The notes beneath the pieces are model-generated. The model had not been told where the DNA came from and ran no database searches. It saw only the letters and a list, made by a program, of their open reading frames with translations. Below are positions 7,889-14,271 of a DNA stretch of 22,382 nucleotides, one piece after another. Each line of letters begins with the position of its first letter. Position 1 is the first letter of the stretch. Made by a program: the position numbers and the translations under genes. The stretch is taken from contig CABUDN010000024.1 of NCBI GenBank assembly GCA_902490355.1, forward strand, positions 1 to 22,382. The letters run 5' to 3'. This DNA comes from an uncultured Oscillibacter sp. GTDB taxonomy: Bacteria > Bacillota > Clostridia > Oscillospirales > Oscillospiraceae.

Positions 7889-7943
7889 ATTTTATCAAAA
7901 GAAAAAATCCTGCGCTATTGCCCGTTTTACCCCCAAAAACGGG
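7889..7943 (-). promoter_or_regulatory. Putative regulator-dependent promoter and operator, copy 1
   Basis: Reading the minus strand: a palindrome with 8-bp arms (CCCGTTTT, loop TGGGGGT, AAAACGGG; 7921-7943), 1 nt, AATAGCG (7913-7919), 18 nt, then TAAAAT as -10 (7889-7894). No -35 consensus is present, as expected when an activator substitutes for it. The palindrome would centre near -50. The same parts with the same spacing occur at 12659-12713. It lies between the LuxR/TPR regulator and the 56-aa gene, so I infer it is that regulator's target. The palindrome could instead be part of the regulator's terminator. Confidence 0.55.
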
Positions 7944-7945
7944 TC

Positions 7946-7971
7946 ATGCCTCCGGGATCACCCGGAGGCAT
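7946..7971 (-). terminator. Terminator of regulator 1
   Basis: ATGCCTCCGGG and CCCGGAGGCAT form a perfect 11-bp stem with a 4-base loop, 4 bp beyond the stop codon. On the minus strand GACCCGTTTTT follows, the T run being part of the next palindrome. The equivalent hairpin after regulator 2 has a different sequence but the same position. Confidence 0.75.
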
Positions 7972-7975
7972 ATTT

Positions 7976-9184
7976 TTATCGGAGCATATATTGCTTCAGG
8001 TCGTGCCGGTGGTCGATCCCCAGCTTTTTCATGGCGCTGGACAAATGCCGCTTCACCGTGTTGGGAGAGGTATTCATGTGTTTCCCGATCTCCTCGTTGG
8101 TCCAGCCCCGGGCTGCCAGCATGCATACGGCAAACTCCGTGGTGGTCAGGTCGTCGGCTACGTCGTGACCGGTTTCCGGATTGTGAACTCTGCGCCATCC
8201 CGCAGAGAAGCGGTAGGTAATGTCGATGATCCGGCGGAAGTCCTCCGGCCAGCCGGGCTTAATGACGGATTCCAGCATCCCGCCCAGGAGGCCGTGGTGC
8301 TCACCGAACCCCTCGATGAGATCGTCCGGTCGGGCCAGCTCCCAAGCGGAGAGAAGATGGGCCTTGGCCCGTTCCATCTGCTTGAGGCTCATGGAATCCA
8401 TCACTGCCACCAAGTGCAGGTAGATGGCAGGGATGGGGTATTGTGCCGCGCCCATGGACAAGGTGGCCTCCACAATGCCGATGCTCTGCCCGTACTCCCC
8501 CTGCAAATAGAGGTAATGGGCATAGACATACAGGGCAAAGGCCCGCGGCCCCGGAGGGAGGAGGGGTAAAAAATCCTGGAGCTCCGGCAGCTCCCGGGGC
8601 AGGGGCAGGTGAAGCAGCACGGCTCCGGCTGCTGCTGCGAAAGCGGATGCCGCCTGCAGCTGAGGAGACTGTTTTCCTGCTGCAGTAAGGGATGCGTTCA
8701 GTTCTTCCAGAGCAAAGCGCGCCTGCTGGATGCGTCCCAGAGAGAGGTTGGCGTAGGTGTAGATCAGGCAGGCGGAGAGCTGCAGCCCCATGTGGGAACT
8801 GGCGAGATAGGATTCTGCTTCACGGGCCGCCTGCTCCGGCTGGCCGCTGAAATAGTGGTATTCCGCCAGGGCGATGTCCCGCTGGGGGCCTGCTGCCATA
8901 GCTTCCGCCGCTTCCCGGCAGCGGCCGGGTGGGAAGGGCGTGTTCATCAGAGGCATGAGCATGCCGATTTCCAGCATCCGATTGGGAGCCGGCTGTACCG
9001 AAGTGGGATTTTCCCGCTGCTGTACCCGGCGCGGGTCACCGGGTTTCTCCGCATCGGCGGGAATGGCCCAGGATTTTCCAAACTTCAGCGCGCCGGAGAT
9101 CCGTCCCTGGGTGCACAGCTGCTGCACGGTCCGGGGGGATAGATCCCATTTTTCGGCAGCTTGCCGCACGGTGAGATATTCCAC
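7976..9184 (-). CDS. Two-headed LuxR/TPR transcription regulator 1
   Basis: This 402-aa cytoplasmic protein carries a DNA-binding domain at each end. At the N-terminus EYLTVRQAAEKWDLSPRTVQ is a MerR/excisionase-like helix-turn-helix followed by the usual wing (GRISGALKFGKSWAIPADAE). Residues about 75-330 are helical and Ala/Leu-rich (ALAEYHYFSGQPEQAAREAE, SACLIYTYANLSLGRIQQAR), resembling TPR repeats that could sense a peptide or partner. The C-terminal LuxR-type HTH is at about 346-402 (LTTTEFAVCMLAARGWTNEE, IGKHMNTSPNTVKRHLSSAM). I chose GTG 9184: the ribosome site (TAGGGGG) is 7 nt upstream and the paralog starts at the same residue, whereas ATGs at 9250 and 9223 lie in or upstream of the promoter -10. 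No receiver domain or ATPase P-loop is present. The likely target is the promoter at 7889-7943; this is inference. Confidence 0.88.
   Translation of the reverse strand: MEYLTVRQAAEKWDLSPRTVQQLCTQGRISGALKFGKSWAIPADAEKPGDPRRVQQRENPTSVQPAPNRMLEIGMLMPLMNTPFPPGRCREAAEAMAAGPQRDIALAEYHYFSGQPEQAAREAESYLASSHMGLQLSACLIYTYANLSLGRIQQARFALEELNASLTAAGKQSPQLQAASAFAAAAGAVLLHLPLPRELPELQDFLPLLPPGPRAFALYVYAHYLYLQGEYGQSIGIVEATLSMGAAQYPIPAIYLHLVAVMDSMSLKQMERAKAHLLSAWELARPDDLIEGFGEHHGLLGGMLESVIKPGWPEDFRRIIDITYRFSAGWRRVHNPETGHDVADDLTTTEFAVCMLAARGWTNEEIGKHMNTSPNTVKRHLSSAMKKLGIDHRHDLKQYMLR
8913..9074. repeat. Regulator patch nearly identical to 13681-13842
   Basis: These 162 bases match 13681-13842 with one mismatch (A/G at 9053 and 13821); the first 140 bases are identical. 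The patch encodes about residues 37-90 of both regulators (KPGDPRRVQQRENPTSVQPA onward). Outside it the two genes differ at many positions. It probably reflects gene conversion or recombination between the paralogs. Confidence 0.9.
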
Positions 9185-9221
9185 GATTTCGCCCCCTAAC
9201 AGGTAATTTCCAATTTCTATC

Positions 9222-9250
9222 ATTATATGCGTGATTGTGCGCGGTTTCAA
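9222..9250 (-). promoter_or_regulatory. Sigma-A promoter of regulator 1
   Basis: On the minus strand TTGAAA (9245-9250) and TATAAT (9222-9227) are separated by exactly 17 bp, an almost perfect vegetative promoter. The transcript would start near 9215, giving a leader of about 30 nt before GTG 9184. Regulator 2 has the same arrangement. Confidence 0.85.
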
Positions 9251-9251
9251 G

Positions 9252-9278
9252 ACGCGTGTATGGGAGTTACGCGTGTAT
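9252..9278. repeat. Direct repeat upstream of the regulator 1 promoter
   Basis: ACGCGTGTAT occurs at 9252-9261 and 9269-9278, 17 bp apart, immediately upstream of the -35. The tandem spacing on nearly the same DNA face suggests a binding site for an activator or for the regulator itself. Not obviously repeated upstream of regulator 2. Confidence 0.45.
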
Positions 9279-9486
9279 TTCCGCAGACGGTAGAGATTGG
9301 GTACTTTGCTTTTTGGGGAGGCCCGTCCAAAAGTGCTCTGCGCGTTGCCCTGTTTTCCTGAAAGCAGCGAACTTCTTTACCGCGGTGCAAAATTTGAGCT
9401 TTTGGGGTATTGAAAAACAGCCCCACACAGCTCCGCAGGCGGCCACGCTTGGTTGATTTGCTTCGTGCTCTGGCAGCCGCAGAAAA
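9279..9486. other. Intergenic stretch between regulator 1 promoter and SLH2 terminator
   Basis: No gene is seen. Two G-run motifs, CTTTTTGGGG near 9309-9318 and CTTTTGGGGTATTGAAAA near 9399-9416, loosely resemble the core of the operators at 7921-7943 and 12691-12713. The match is too weak to call sites. Confidence 0.35.
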
Positions 9487-9516
9487 GTCCCCGGCGTCCG
9501 AGAGGACGCCGGGGAC
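9487..9516 (-). terminator. Intrinsic terminator of SLH2
   Basis: A perfect 13-bp stem (GTCCCCGGCGTCC / GGACGCCGGGGAC) with a 4-base loop is followed on the minus strand by TTTTCT, 26 bp after the SLH2 stop. A textbook Rho-independent terminator. The SLH1 gene aligns with this one past its stop only as far as the start of this hairpin. Confidence 0.93.
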
Positions 9517-9542
9517 TGATTTCATGCTAGGGAAGCGGTCTT

Positions 9543-12500
9543 TCACGCCAGCCAGCGGTACAGCATCACCGCCAGCTGAGCCCGGGTGGCACTGCCCTGA
9601 GGGGAGAGGGTGGAGCCGTCGCCGGTGCCGTTGAGGATCCCCGCGCCGCAGGCCCACTGCATGGCAGGAATGGCATACTCAGCCACGGAAGAGGCGTCCG
9701 TGTAGCTGAGAATATTGGTGCTCTCACCAACGGACACATCATAGCCGGACAGCACCGCATAGCGGTACAGCAGCGCCGCCAGCTGCTGGCGGGTGACTGC
9801 TCCGCCGGGATTGGTCCCGTCGGAGATGCCGCTTTCCACCGCCCAGGCCTTGGCCTCGGCCATATTGGCGGGATTCTCCCCGGCCATCCGGGCCAGAATC
9901 ATCCACACCTGCTGGCGGCTGACGGTGCCGCCGGGATTGAAAACGGTGGTGCTGGTGCCGCTCATGTAGCCGTTCTCATAGGCCCAGGTGATCTCGCCAT
10001 AGGCCCAGTAGTTTTCGCCCACATCGGCAAAGGGGAGAGCGGAGCCGGTGTTCCGGAAAGACACCTCAATGCTGACACTCCTGGCGGGCATTTTAAAGGA
10101 ATATTTGCCGCTGCCCTCGTCGGTGAGTGCCAACGCATTGCCGTTGCTGTCTGTGACGGTAAGAGCGCCCAGCATATAGCCCTCGTCGGGGGTGATGGTG
10201 AAGCGGAAGATCTCGTCCTCCTCCGCATAGCGCTTTGCCGCCGTAACCGTGCCGCCCGTTACTCCATCCGGCAGAATGACGGAGTAGGTGGGGGTGCTGT
10301 CACCGGAGGGAATGGCATTCCACTGGGCGTAGAGGGTCAGGTCATTGGTCAGGGTGAGTTCTGCTCCGTCCTCATAGGAAGTGCCGCTTCCGTCGGGCTG
10401 GGTGTTCCACCTGGCGAAGGAGTAGCCGGTGCGGGCGAAGGCGTTGGCGGTGAGGGCCTTGCCCTCGCCTTCGAAGAAGTTCTGGGGCTCCATGGTACCG
10501 CTGCCGCCGTTGGGGTAGAATGTGACGGTATATTGACGGAGCGGGACCAGCGTTGCCTCGCCGCCTTCCAGCGCCATGGCGTAGCCAGCATTCTCCGGGG
10601 TGAAGGAGTCCGCCGGGTTTCTCTCGCCCATGGCGGTGCTCCACCCGCTGGTGAAGACGCCGGGAGTTCTCATGGTCACGCCGATCTTCTGCATATCGTT
10701 CAGGGTTCCGCCGATGGTGATGGCCTGTCCGCTGTACAGATAGACGTTGCTGAGAGTCCCGCCTGTCAGGGTAAAGGTGCCGTCGTACAGATACACCCCG
10801 CCGCCGTAGTCGGCAGTATTGCCGGCGATCTCGCCGGCCTCCAGTGCGAAGTCGCTGGCCGCAAACACCCCGCCGCCATAGTCGGCAGTGTTGCCGGAGA
10901 TGGTGCCGCTCTCCATGGTGAAGTCGCCGCCGTTTACATACACACCGCCGCCGTTTGCGTCAGCGGTGTTGCCAAAGATCTCACCGCTCTCCATGATGAA
11001 GCTGCCGGTGTTGGGGATATACACCCCGCCGCCGTAGTCGGCGGTGTTATCGGTGATGGAAGCGGTGTTGGACATGTTGAAACTGCCGCTGTTGACACAC
11101 ACCCCGCCGCCATAGTCGGCGGTGTTGCCGGAGATGGTGCCGCCCTCCATGTTGAAGCTGCCACTGCCGGTTACACACACACCGCCGCCGCAGTCGGCGG
11201 TGTTGTCGGAGATGGTGCCGCCGGCCATGGTGAAGTCGCCGCCGTTCACATACACCCCGCCGCCGTAGTTGGCGGTGTTGCCGGAGATGGAACCGCCGGT
11301 CATGTTGAAGGTGCCCTTCACATACACCCCGGTGCCGCTGTTGCCGGCGATCGCACCGCCGGTCATGTCGAAGGTACCGCCGTCATCCACATATACCGCG
11401 CCGTGGGTGGCGGAACCTCCGGTAATGCTGCCGCCGTGATCTCCTTCCTCAGCGGCGCAGTCGCACAGGGTGAGAGACGCGCCGTTACACAGATAGATGT
11501 AGTTCCCGTTCAAGTCGAGGGTATGACCGTTGAGGCAGAGGGTGATATCGCCGAAGACGCGAATGGGGGCAGTACCTGTGTACGTCACATCATCGTTCAG
11601 GTAGTAGCTGTTGCCGACCAGGATGTCGCTGCTGGATGTCAGTTCCGTCCAGTCTGCGTGATGATTGACTGCGTCGCCGGGCTGCGGCTCGCTGCCCGCG
11701 CTTTCCCCGCCCGCTCCTATAGTTACGATGAGCCATCCTGAGATTACATCGCCCACCTCGCTCGGTTCGTCAGTGATGACTTCCTTGGTTTTCGTGAATT
11801 TGAATTCAAATTCCTCGGTGAGACTTTGGCCGGGACGCAGGGCATTTACGTAGGGCAGGGCCTTTACGTGGGGGTGGTCATTGTTCAGAGTGTATGAGTA
11901 GTCCCCGTCGCTTTCGAGGGTGATCGTCCCAAATGTCGCCTCCTGGTCAGCATCCCAGGCAAAGTTTGGGTCACTATCACCATCGGCCTCGAAGTCTTCA
12001 TATAGCTCCCGCAGCTGATCAAATACATTGCCTTTGGCAGGCTGTGTACTGTCAGCGCTGAGGGAAGTATATGCATCCGGCCGAACGACGAGTTGCGGAT
12101 TGGAGACTTTGCGCCCAGTCCCCGGGAGATATATGTTGATCAAGCCATCTGCCGCCCCGCCTTTTGAATCAGTGTATGTATACGTAAATTCCTCGGTGAG
12201 AGTCTGACCAAACTGCAGGGCCGCTACGGTGTAGTTATCATTGTCCAGTCTGTATGAGTAGGTCCCATCTGCATTGAGGGTGATCGTCCCATACTGTCCA
12301 TTCTGGTTGGCGTCCCAGAAAAAGTCGGCTCCGTCCCCGGTGGCACCCGTCAGGGCATTGCCGACGACAGGCACGTGATCGCCATAGTACATGAAATGAA
12401 CAAAGCTCTGAAGGGTAGGAAAAGGATCGTCCGTGGGGGTCGTAGGGGCAGGATCAAGCTGGGTGATACTGTCAGCTGTGGCCCAGGCGCTCAGGTTTGC

Positions 12501-12545
12501 GGCGAGGACCAGGGCCAGCAGCAGACTTCCAATTCGTTTTCTCAT
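9543..12545 (-). CDS. SLH-domain surface adhesin with VCBS-like and beta-helix repeats (SLH2)
   Basis: This 1000-aa secreted protein starts at ATG 12545 (MRKRIGSLLLALVLAANLSA, signal peptide ending near ATA/DS), with AAGGAGG 10 nt upstream; the longer frame to 12683 crosses the promoter. Two VCBS-like repeats lie at about 45-280 (YGTITLNADGTYSYRLDNDN, GQTLTEEFTYTYTD; then FGTITLESDGDYSYTLNNDH). The module shared with SLH1 follows (WTELTSSSDILVGNSYYL, ITLCLNGHTLDL). About 380-600 holds some eight 25-residue repeats of the GGGVYVNGGDFTMAGGTISD type, predicted to form a right-handed beta-helix like polymorphic adhesins. An InlB/Flg_new repeat is at about 670-745 (YTVTFYPNGGSGTMEPQNFF, LTLYAQW) and a bacterial repeat at about 750-835. 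Three SLH domains (about 837-1000) end in WLA. It should be anchored to wall polysaccharide and project an adhesive or matrix-binding stalk. It is likely transcribed from 12659-12713. Ligand unknown. Confidence 0.92.
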   Translation of the reverse strand: MRKRIGSLLLALVLAANLSAWATADSITQLDPAPTTPTDDPFPTLQSFVHFMYYGDHVPVVGNALTGATGDGADFFWDANQNGQYGTITLNADGTYSYRLDNDNYTVAALQFGQTLTEEFTYTYTDSKGGAADGLINIYLPGTGRKVSNPQLVVRPDAYTSLSADSTQPAKGNVFDQLRELYEDFEADGDSDPNFAWDADQEATFGTITLESDGDYSYTLNNDHPHVKALPYVNALRPGQSLTEEFEFKFTKTKEVITDEPSEVGDVISGWLIVTIGAGGESAGSEPQPGDAVNHHADWTELTSSSDILVGNSYYLNDDVTYTGTAPIRVFGDITLCLNGHTLDLNGNYIYLCNGASLTLCDCAAEEGDHGGSITGGSATHGAVYVDDGGTFDMTGGAIAGNSGTGVYVKGTFNMTGGSISGNTANYGGGVYVNGGDFTMAGGTISDNTADCGGGVCVTGSGSFNMEGGTISGNTADYGGGVCVNSGSFNMSNTASITDNTADYGGGVYIPNTGSFIMESGEIFGNTADANGGGVYVNGGDFTMESGTISGNTADYGGGVFAASDFALEAGEIAGNTADYGGGVYLYDGTFTLTGGTLSNVYLYSGQAITIGGTLNDMQKIGVTMRTPGVFTSGWSTAMGERNPADSFTPENAGYAMALEGGEATLVPLRQYTVTFYPNGGSGTMEPQNFFEGEGKALTANAFARTGYSFARWNTQPDGSGTSYEDGAELTLTNDLTLYAQWNAIPSGDSTPTYSVILPDGVTGGTVTAAKRYAEEDEIFRFTITPDEGYMLGALTVTDSNGNALALTDEGSGKYSFKMPARSVSIEVSFRNTGSALPFADVGENYWAYGEITWAYENGYMSGTSTTVFNPGGTVSRQQVWMILARMAGENPANMAEAKAWAVESGISDGTNPGGAVTRQQLAALLYRYAVLSGYDVSVGESTNILSYTDASSVAEYAIPAMQWACGAGILNGTGDGSTLSPQGSATRAQLAVMLYRWLA
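10760..11400 (-). repeat. Tandem coding repeats of the SLH2 beta-helix
   Basis: Roughly eight degenerate units of about 75 bp encode GGGV[YC]V...G[DS]F[TN]M..G[TE]I[SF][GD]NTAD[YC]. Plus-strand signatures such as CCGCCGTAGTCGGCGGTGTT recur. Such repeats can change number by recombination or slippage, varying stalk length. The Gly-Asn-Thr pattern is protein-level and not a CRISPR array. Confidence 0.85.
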
Positions 12546-12658
12546 TTCGGTGCAACCTCCTTCAGTCAGATCATATGTTCTCGCCGCCCCGCGACGGGGC
12601 TGTGACAGACGCCGGTCAATGGGATTTGCCCGGCGAGAACCGGACTGTTTTCCTATTG

Positions 12659-12713
12659 ATTTTACCATAAAGAAGGTTGCCACGCTATTAGCCGTTTTTG
12701 GGGGTAAAATGGC
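12659..12713 (-). promoter_or_regulatory. Putative regulator-dependent promoter and operator, copy 2
   Basis: Reading the minus strand: palindrome GCCATTTT, loop ACCCCCA, AAAACGGC (12691-12713), 1 nt, AATAGCG (12683-12689), 18 nt, TAAAAT (12659-12664). Every spacing equals that of copy 1 at 7889-7943, but the loop lies in the opposite orientation. Transcription from this -10 would begin near 12652, giving a leader of about 107 nt to the SLH2 ATG, containing the hairpin GCCCCG-TCG-CGGGGC (12586-12600). The 18-nt spacers are largely different in sequence, so the shared geometry suggests selection. Confidence 0.6.
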
Positions 12714-12714
12714 T

Positions 12715-12743
12715 CACGCCCAGGGTGGACTTCCCTGGGCGTG
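12715..12743 (-). terminator. Terminator hairpin of regulator 2
   Basis: CACGCCCAGGG and CCCTGGGCGTG form a perfect 11-bp stem with a 7-base loop, 3 bp after the stop of regulator 2. The minus-strand tail is AGCCATTTTA, a weak T run, so some read-through into SLH2 is possible. Confidence 0.7.
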
Positions 12744-12746
12744 TGG

Positions 12747-13952
12747 TCATTGCAGCATAAATTTTTGCAGGCCGCTCCGGCGGGTGACGCCCAGCTTTTT
12801 CATGGCGCTGGACAGGTGGCGCTTGACGGTGGCCAAAGAGATATGCAGGTGCTCGGCGATATCCGGGTTGTTCCAGTCCCGGGCCGCCAGCATACACACG
12901 GCAAACTCCGTGGTGGTCAGATCGTCGGCCACATCGTGGCCCGTCTCGGGGTTGTGGACTCTGCGCCAGCCCGCGGAAAAGCGATAGGTGATGTGGATGA
13001 TCCGCTTGAAATCCTCCGGCCACTCCGGTTTGATGACGGACTCCAGCATCCCGCCCAGGAGGCCGTGGTGCTCCCCGAAGCCCTCGATGAGATCGTCAGG
13101 CCGGGCCAGTTCCCAGGCGGAGAGCAGATGGGTCCGGGCCTTGTCGGTCTCCTTGAGCCCCATATGGTCCATCACCGCCACCAGGTGCAGATAGATGGCC
13201 GGAATGGGGTAGCGTCCGGCCCCCATGGCCAGAGCCCCCTCCACGATCCCGGTGCTGGCGGCGTAGTCTCCCTGCAAGTATCGGTAGTGGGCATAGACGT
13301 ACAGGGCGAAGGCCCGCAGGCCGGGGGGCAGCAGGTGGAGAAAGGTCTGGAGATCGGGCAGTCCCTCGGGCAGGGGCAGGTGGAGCAGTACCGCACCCGC
13401 CGCCGCCACGAAAGCCGATGCGGCCTCGGTTTCCGGGGATTTGCCGCCCTGGGCGAGGGCGGCGTTCAGCTCCCCCAGGGCGAACCGCGCCCGCTGGATG
13501 CGGCCCAGGGAAAGGTTGGCGTAGGCGTAGAGCAGGCAGGCGGACAGCCGCGCCCCCGGGTCGGCACTGTGGAGATAGGGCTCGGCTTCCCGGGCCGCTG
13601 TCTCCGGCTCGCCGGTGAAATAGTGGTACTCTGCCAGGGCGATGTCCCGCTGTGCTCCTGCTGCCATGGCCTCCGCCGTCTCCCGGCAGCGGCCGGGTGG
13701 GAAGGGCGTGTTCATCAGAGGCATGAGCATGCCGATTTCCAGCATCCGATTGGGAGCCGGCTGTACCGAAGTGGGATTTTCCCGCTGCTGTACCCGGCGC
13801 GGGTCACCGGGTTTCTCCGCGTCGGCGGGAATGGCCCAGGATCGGGTGAATTTCCGGGCGCCGGGGATGCGCCCCGCCGCGCAAAGCTGCTGTACCGTCC
13901 GTTTGGACAGGTTCCATCTGTCGGCAATTTCCTGCGCCGTGAGATATTCCAT
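12747..13952 (-). CDS. Two-headed LuxR/TPR transcription regulator 2
   Basis: This 401-aa paralog of regulator 1 is colinear with it over its whole length. The N-terminal HTH is EYLTAQEIADRWNLSKRTVQ with wing residues RIPGARKFTRSWAIPADAEK. The helical middle includes AYANLSLGRIQRARFALGEL and DKARTHLLSAWELARPDDLI. The C-terminal LuxR HTH ends the protein (LTTTEFAVCMLAARDWNNPD, IAEHLHISLATVKRHLSSAM). The segment RPDDLIEGFGEHHGLLGGML is identical in both and may be functionally constrained. ATG 13952 has GGGAGG about 8 nt upstream; ATG 13988 overlaps the -10 and is excluded. The recognition helices of the LuxR domains differ moderately (EEIGKHMNTSPNTVKRHL against PDIAEHLHISLATVKRHL), so they may share or split targets. 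It sits directly upstream of the SLH2 promoter. Confidence 0.88.
   Translation of the reverse strand: MEYLTAQEIADRWNLSKRTVQQLCAAGRIPGARKFTRSWAIPADAEKPGDPRRVQQRENPTSVQPAPNRMLEIGMLMPLMNTPFPPGRCRETAEAMAAGAQRDIALAEYHYFTGEPETAAREAEPYLHSADPGARLSACLLYAYANLSLGRIQRARFALGELNAALAQGGKSPETEAASAFVAAAGAVLLHLPLPEGLPDLQTFLHLLPPGLRAFALYVYAHYRYLQGDYAASTGIVEGALAMGAGRYPIPAIYLHLVAVMDHMGLKETDKARTHLLSAWELARPDDLIEGFGEHHGLLGGMLESVIKPEWPEDFKRIIHITYRFSAGWRRVHNPETGHDVADDLTTTEFAVCMLAARDWNNPDIAEHLHISLATVKRHLSSAMKKLGVTRRSGLQKFMLQ
13681..13842. repeat. Regulator patch nearly identical to 8913-9074
   Basis: Second copy of the 162-bp patch described for regulator 1, with one mismatch (G at 13821). It falls at the same position in the gene, after the N-terminal HTH, in a linker rich in Pro, Arg and Gln. 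Confidence 0.9.
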
Positions 13953-13986
13953 GGCCGTTCCTCCCAGGGGCTGTTTTTCGACTTCC

Positions 13987-14015
13987 ATTATATGCGCTCA
14001 CGCGCATAGTTGCAA
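13987..14015 (-). promoter_or_regulatory. Sigma-A promoter of regulator 2
   Basis: On the minus strand TTGCAA (14010-14015) and TATAAT (13987-13992) are 17 bp apart. The spacer contains the inverted repeat TGCGC-GTGA-GCGCA, which could be an operator. The start point near 13980 gives a leader of about 28 nt. Confidence 0.8.
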
Positions 14016-14271
14016 GGCGTGGGGCGGGATTTTGCGCTTGCGCTGGCGGTCATGGCTTTTCCTGCGGCGTTAAACCAGCCCCATACGAAGACTCGCGGCG
14101 GCATCGGGGGCTATCCGGCCGCAGCAGACACTGCACGGTAACAAAAGGAAAAGTTTTTCGTATTTTTGGGGGAAAAGTATGACAACTATGGTTTGTTTAT
14201 TAACATAGGTTAATGCTAGGCACGACAAAAACTGCTAGAATATACCAGATAATAGCGAAGGGGATGTCAAA
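14016..14271 (+). promoter_or_regulatory. Upstream region of the Crp/Fnr-Tad operon
   Basis: This 256-bp gap holds no gene. At 14159-14181 lies an imperfect dyad, CGTATTTT-TGGGGG-AAAAGTATG, sharing TTTTTGGGGG and AAAA with the operators at 7921-7943 and 12691-12713. At 14185-14209 the arms AACTATG and CATAGGTT form an imperfect inverted repeat around TTTGTTTATTAA. A plausible -10 is TAGAAT (14236-14241), with no good -35 at 17 bp. AATAGCG recurs at 14251-14257, within the predicted leader. The ribosome site GAAGGGGA precedes the ATG at 14272. The elements are seen; their function is inferred. Confidence 0.45.

Noticed and set aside
9300..9416. TTTTGGGG motifs as further operator copies
   Set aside because: Only part of the core matches, arms are not palindromic, and no -10 lies at the required distance.
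10760..11400. Regular repeats considered as a CRISPR array
   Set aside because: Units are degenerate, contiguous and in frame inside a coding gene, without unique spacers or cas genes.
10533..11741. 402-codon plus-strand frame with repeated AAVVGGVAGDG-like sequence
   Set aside because: It mirrors the SLH2 beta-helix repeats on the other strand; no ribosome site or recognisable protein fold.
12741..14009. 422-codon plus-strand frame opposite regulator 2
   Set aside because: Antisense shadow; the minus-strand protein has two HTH domains, a promoter and a paralog.
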